Shown: in pieces, positions 6,704 to 7,875 of the stretch
Position numbering within the stretch: the stretch's first letter is position 1
How the letters are laid out: each line of letters starts with the position of its first letter
Assembly (NCBI GenBank): GCA_003224075.1
Contig: QHYF01000025.1
Span: 1-7,875 of the forward strand
Direction of reading: 5' to 3'
From: Acidobacteriota bacterium
Lineage (GTDB): Bacteria > Acidobacteriota > Terriglobia > Acidiferrales > UBA7541
Length of the DNA: 7,875 bases
The notes under the pieces: generated by a model
Databases searched by the model: none
The model's input: only the letters and a program-made list of their open reading frames with translations
What the model was told of the DNA's origin: nothing
Translations under genes and position numbers: made by a program

Positions 6704-6768
6704 CAAGCGAGACAACCCGGCGGCGATGTCGGTCATCTCTTCAGTCATTCTCCTCGGTGCAAGGAGAG
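6704..6768 (+). other. Leader of the Omp85-family gene, with start-deciding ribosome-binding site
   Basis: AAGGAG (6761-6766) is a strong Shine-Dalgarno, but it ends only two bases before the ATG at 6769. The in-frame GTG at 6775 lies eight bases after it, a much better spacing, so GTG 6775 may be the real start; the protein would be only two residues shorter. I see no convincing promoter between the second hairpin and this site, so transcription may come from upstream through the two hairpins, or from a promoter I cannot recognise. Confidence 0.5.
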
Positions 6769-7875
6769 ATGTTCGTGCGTTGGCTCATCGCTGTGACCGG
6801 TTTCTGCGCTTTTTTGGAACTTCCGCTGCATGCATTGCCACAGAATCACTCCGTCCCCTCCGATGCGCCTCCCCCGTCGCTGGAAACGAGCGAAGCACCG
6901 ATTCTTGAGGAAGTGCGCTTCGCGGGACTGCGGCGCATCGCTCCGGCGGCGGTCGCGGCCCAAATCTCATCGCATGCCGGCGTGCGATTCGACGCGGCCA
7001 GAATTGACAAAGATGTCCGCGCTCTCGCCCGTCTCAGGTGGTTCGACTCGATCCGGGTGGAAGAGATACCCTCAACCGCGCCTTCTGCTCGAGCGTTCGA
7101 GAACCAGAAACGCATAGCTCTCGTTTTTCATGTGCAAGAGAGGCCGTTTCTTTCCAAGGTGGAGTATTCCGGATCCCGGCTGCTCTCACAGAAGCAAATC
7201 GAAAAAATGCTCGAGGCGAAGAAGCTCGTGCCCGGCCTCGGCAAACCAGCCGACCCGGTAGCGTTTCACCGGATCGCATTGACAATTCGGTCTGGACTGA
7301 ATGAGTTGGGCCATCCCGACGCGAGCGTTCAAATCCTCCGCGAGGAAGCAAGGAACGCCACGGTCACCGTGCGATTTGAAATCGACGATGGCCCGCTGCT
7401 TCGAGTCCGGCGGCTGAACTTCGAGGGAAATCCTCAATTTTCCTCAAAATTGTTGCGCAGCCAGATGCGCAGCATCGCGCCCTGGAAACCATTTGCTTCA
7501 TGGCGCGCCAAAAACGCCTATACTACAGTCGCGTTTGAAGAAGACCGCGCGCGAATCCTGGCGTATTACCAGAACCACGGTTATCCGGAAGCGCGCATTG
7601 GCGCTGCGCAAGTTTCCAGGTTCAACGAACGAACCCGCCGATGGCTCCCATGGCCCTATGGAGAGACACGGAGCGGGCTGTCCGTCTTGATCCCCATGGA
7701 AGCGGGGCCTTTTTACAGCCTCGAATCCATCGAAGCAACCACCGCTCTTCAGCATGCGGCCGAGGAGCGCAGTGGAAAGCCCTTCATTTTTCCTCAAATA
7801 GAAAAAGGCAGAGCTTATTCTCAACAGGAAATCGATAAGCTACGGCGATTTTGGACCGCGCGCATCCAGCCCAAG
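6769..7875 (+). CDS. Omp85/BamA-TamA-family outer-membrane protein, POTRA-rich N-terminal part (C-terminus outside window)
   Basis: The frame is open to the right edge: 369 codons without a stop. Residues 1-26 form a signal peptide, with basic R4, a hydrophobic core and probable cleavage after PLHA. A Pro/Ser-rich linker (27-44) leads to POTRA-type repeats. The first, about 45-124, has EEVRFAGLRRI, LARLRWFDSIRVEE and VFHVQERP. The second, about 125-205, has LSKVEYSGSRLL and ends VRFEIDDGP. The third, about 206-312, has RVRRLNFEGNPQF and AYYQNHGYPEARI. A fourth begins near 313 (YSLESIEATTAL). POTRA repeats sit in the periplasm and receive outer-membrane proteins for insertion by the C-terminal beta-barrel, which should follow outside the window. 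Whether it is the essential BamA, TamA or another paralogue cannot be decided without the barrel and neighbours, so I give no symbol. FtsQ or a two-partner-secretion transporter is less likely given the number and form of the repeats. Confidence 0.85.
   Translation, partial: MFVRWLIAVTGFCAFLELPLHALPQNHSVPSDAPPPSLETSEAPILEEVRFAGLRRIAPAAVAAQISSHAGVRFDAARIDKDVRALARLRWFDSIRVEEIPSTAPSARAFENQKRIALVFHVQERPFLSKVEYSGSRLLSQKQIEKMLEAKKLVPGLGKPADPVAFHRIALTIRSGLNELGHPDASVQILREEARNATVTVRFEIDDGPLLRVRRLNFEGNPQFSSKLLRSQMRSIAPWKPFASWRAKNAYTTVAFEEDRARILAYYQNHGYPEARIGAAQVSRFNERTRRWLPWPYGETRSGLSVLIPMEAGPFYSLESIEATTALQHAAEERSGKPFIFPQIEKGRAYSQQEIDKLRRFWTARIQPK

Noticed and set aside
6372..6748. A 90-codon plus-strand frame (6372-6644) and a 111-codon minus-strand frame (6413-6748) in the gap
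   Set aside because: Both have low-complexity, Arg-rich translations without motifs. They run through the permease start, promoter or terminator stem, and none has a good ribosome-binding site.

Overview
The window looks like ordinary chromosome from a moderately GC-rich, diderm (outer-membrane) bacterium. An outer-membrane assembly protein and a lipoprotein-modifying enzyme show the cell envelope type. The divergent radical SAM family, the style of the POTRA protein and the unusual Lgt subtype make me think of Acidobacteriota or a related phylum; that is an inference from memory, not a search. There are no insertion sequences, integrases, CRISPR repeats, rRNA or recognisable tRNA genes.

Layout. 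(1) 1-1302, minus: a B12-binding radical SAM protein that runs off the left edge before its C-terminus. It resembles the CUAEP/CCAEP-tail radical SAM (seleno)protein family. (2) 1303-1387: a short divergent spacer. (3) 1388-4054, plus: a complete AcnA-type aconitase. (4) 4055-4135: a convergent spacer without a clear terminator. (5) 4136-4951, minus: prolipoprotein diacylglyceryl transferase (Lgt) of a divergent subtype. (6) 4952-5075: a spacer with an inverted repeat against a good -10 box. (7) 5076-6389, minus: an APC-superfamily amino-acid permease, upstream of lgt on the same strand. (8) 6390-6768: a 379-base gap holding the permease promoter, a candidate structured RNA, a strong intrinsic terminator and a second small terminator-like hairpin. 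(9) 6769-7875, plus: the N-terminal part of a BamA/TamA-family (Omp85) protein with a signal peptide and several POTRA domains, cut by the right edge.

The genes do not form one pathway. Aconitase is central metabolism (TCA/glyoxylate cycle). The permease imports or exchanges amino acids or amines. Lgt starts lipoprotein maturation in the inner membrane. The Omp85 protein inserts or exports outer-membrane proteins, and in the Bam system that machinery depends on lipoproteins made through Lgt. The parts most worth a second look are the radical SAM protein, whose diagnostic and possibly selenocysteine-containing tail lies just outside the window, and the structured RNA/terminator block at about 6480-6703.
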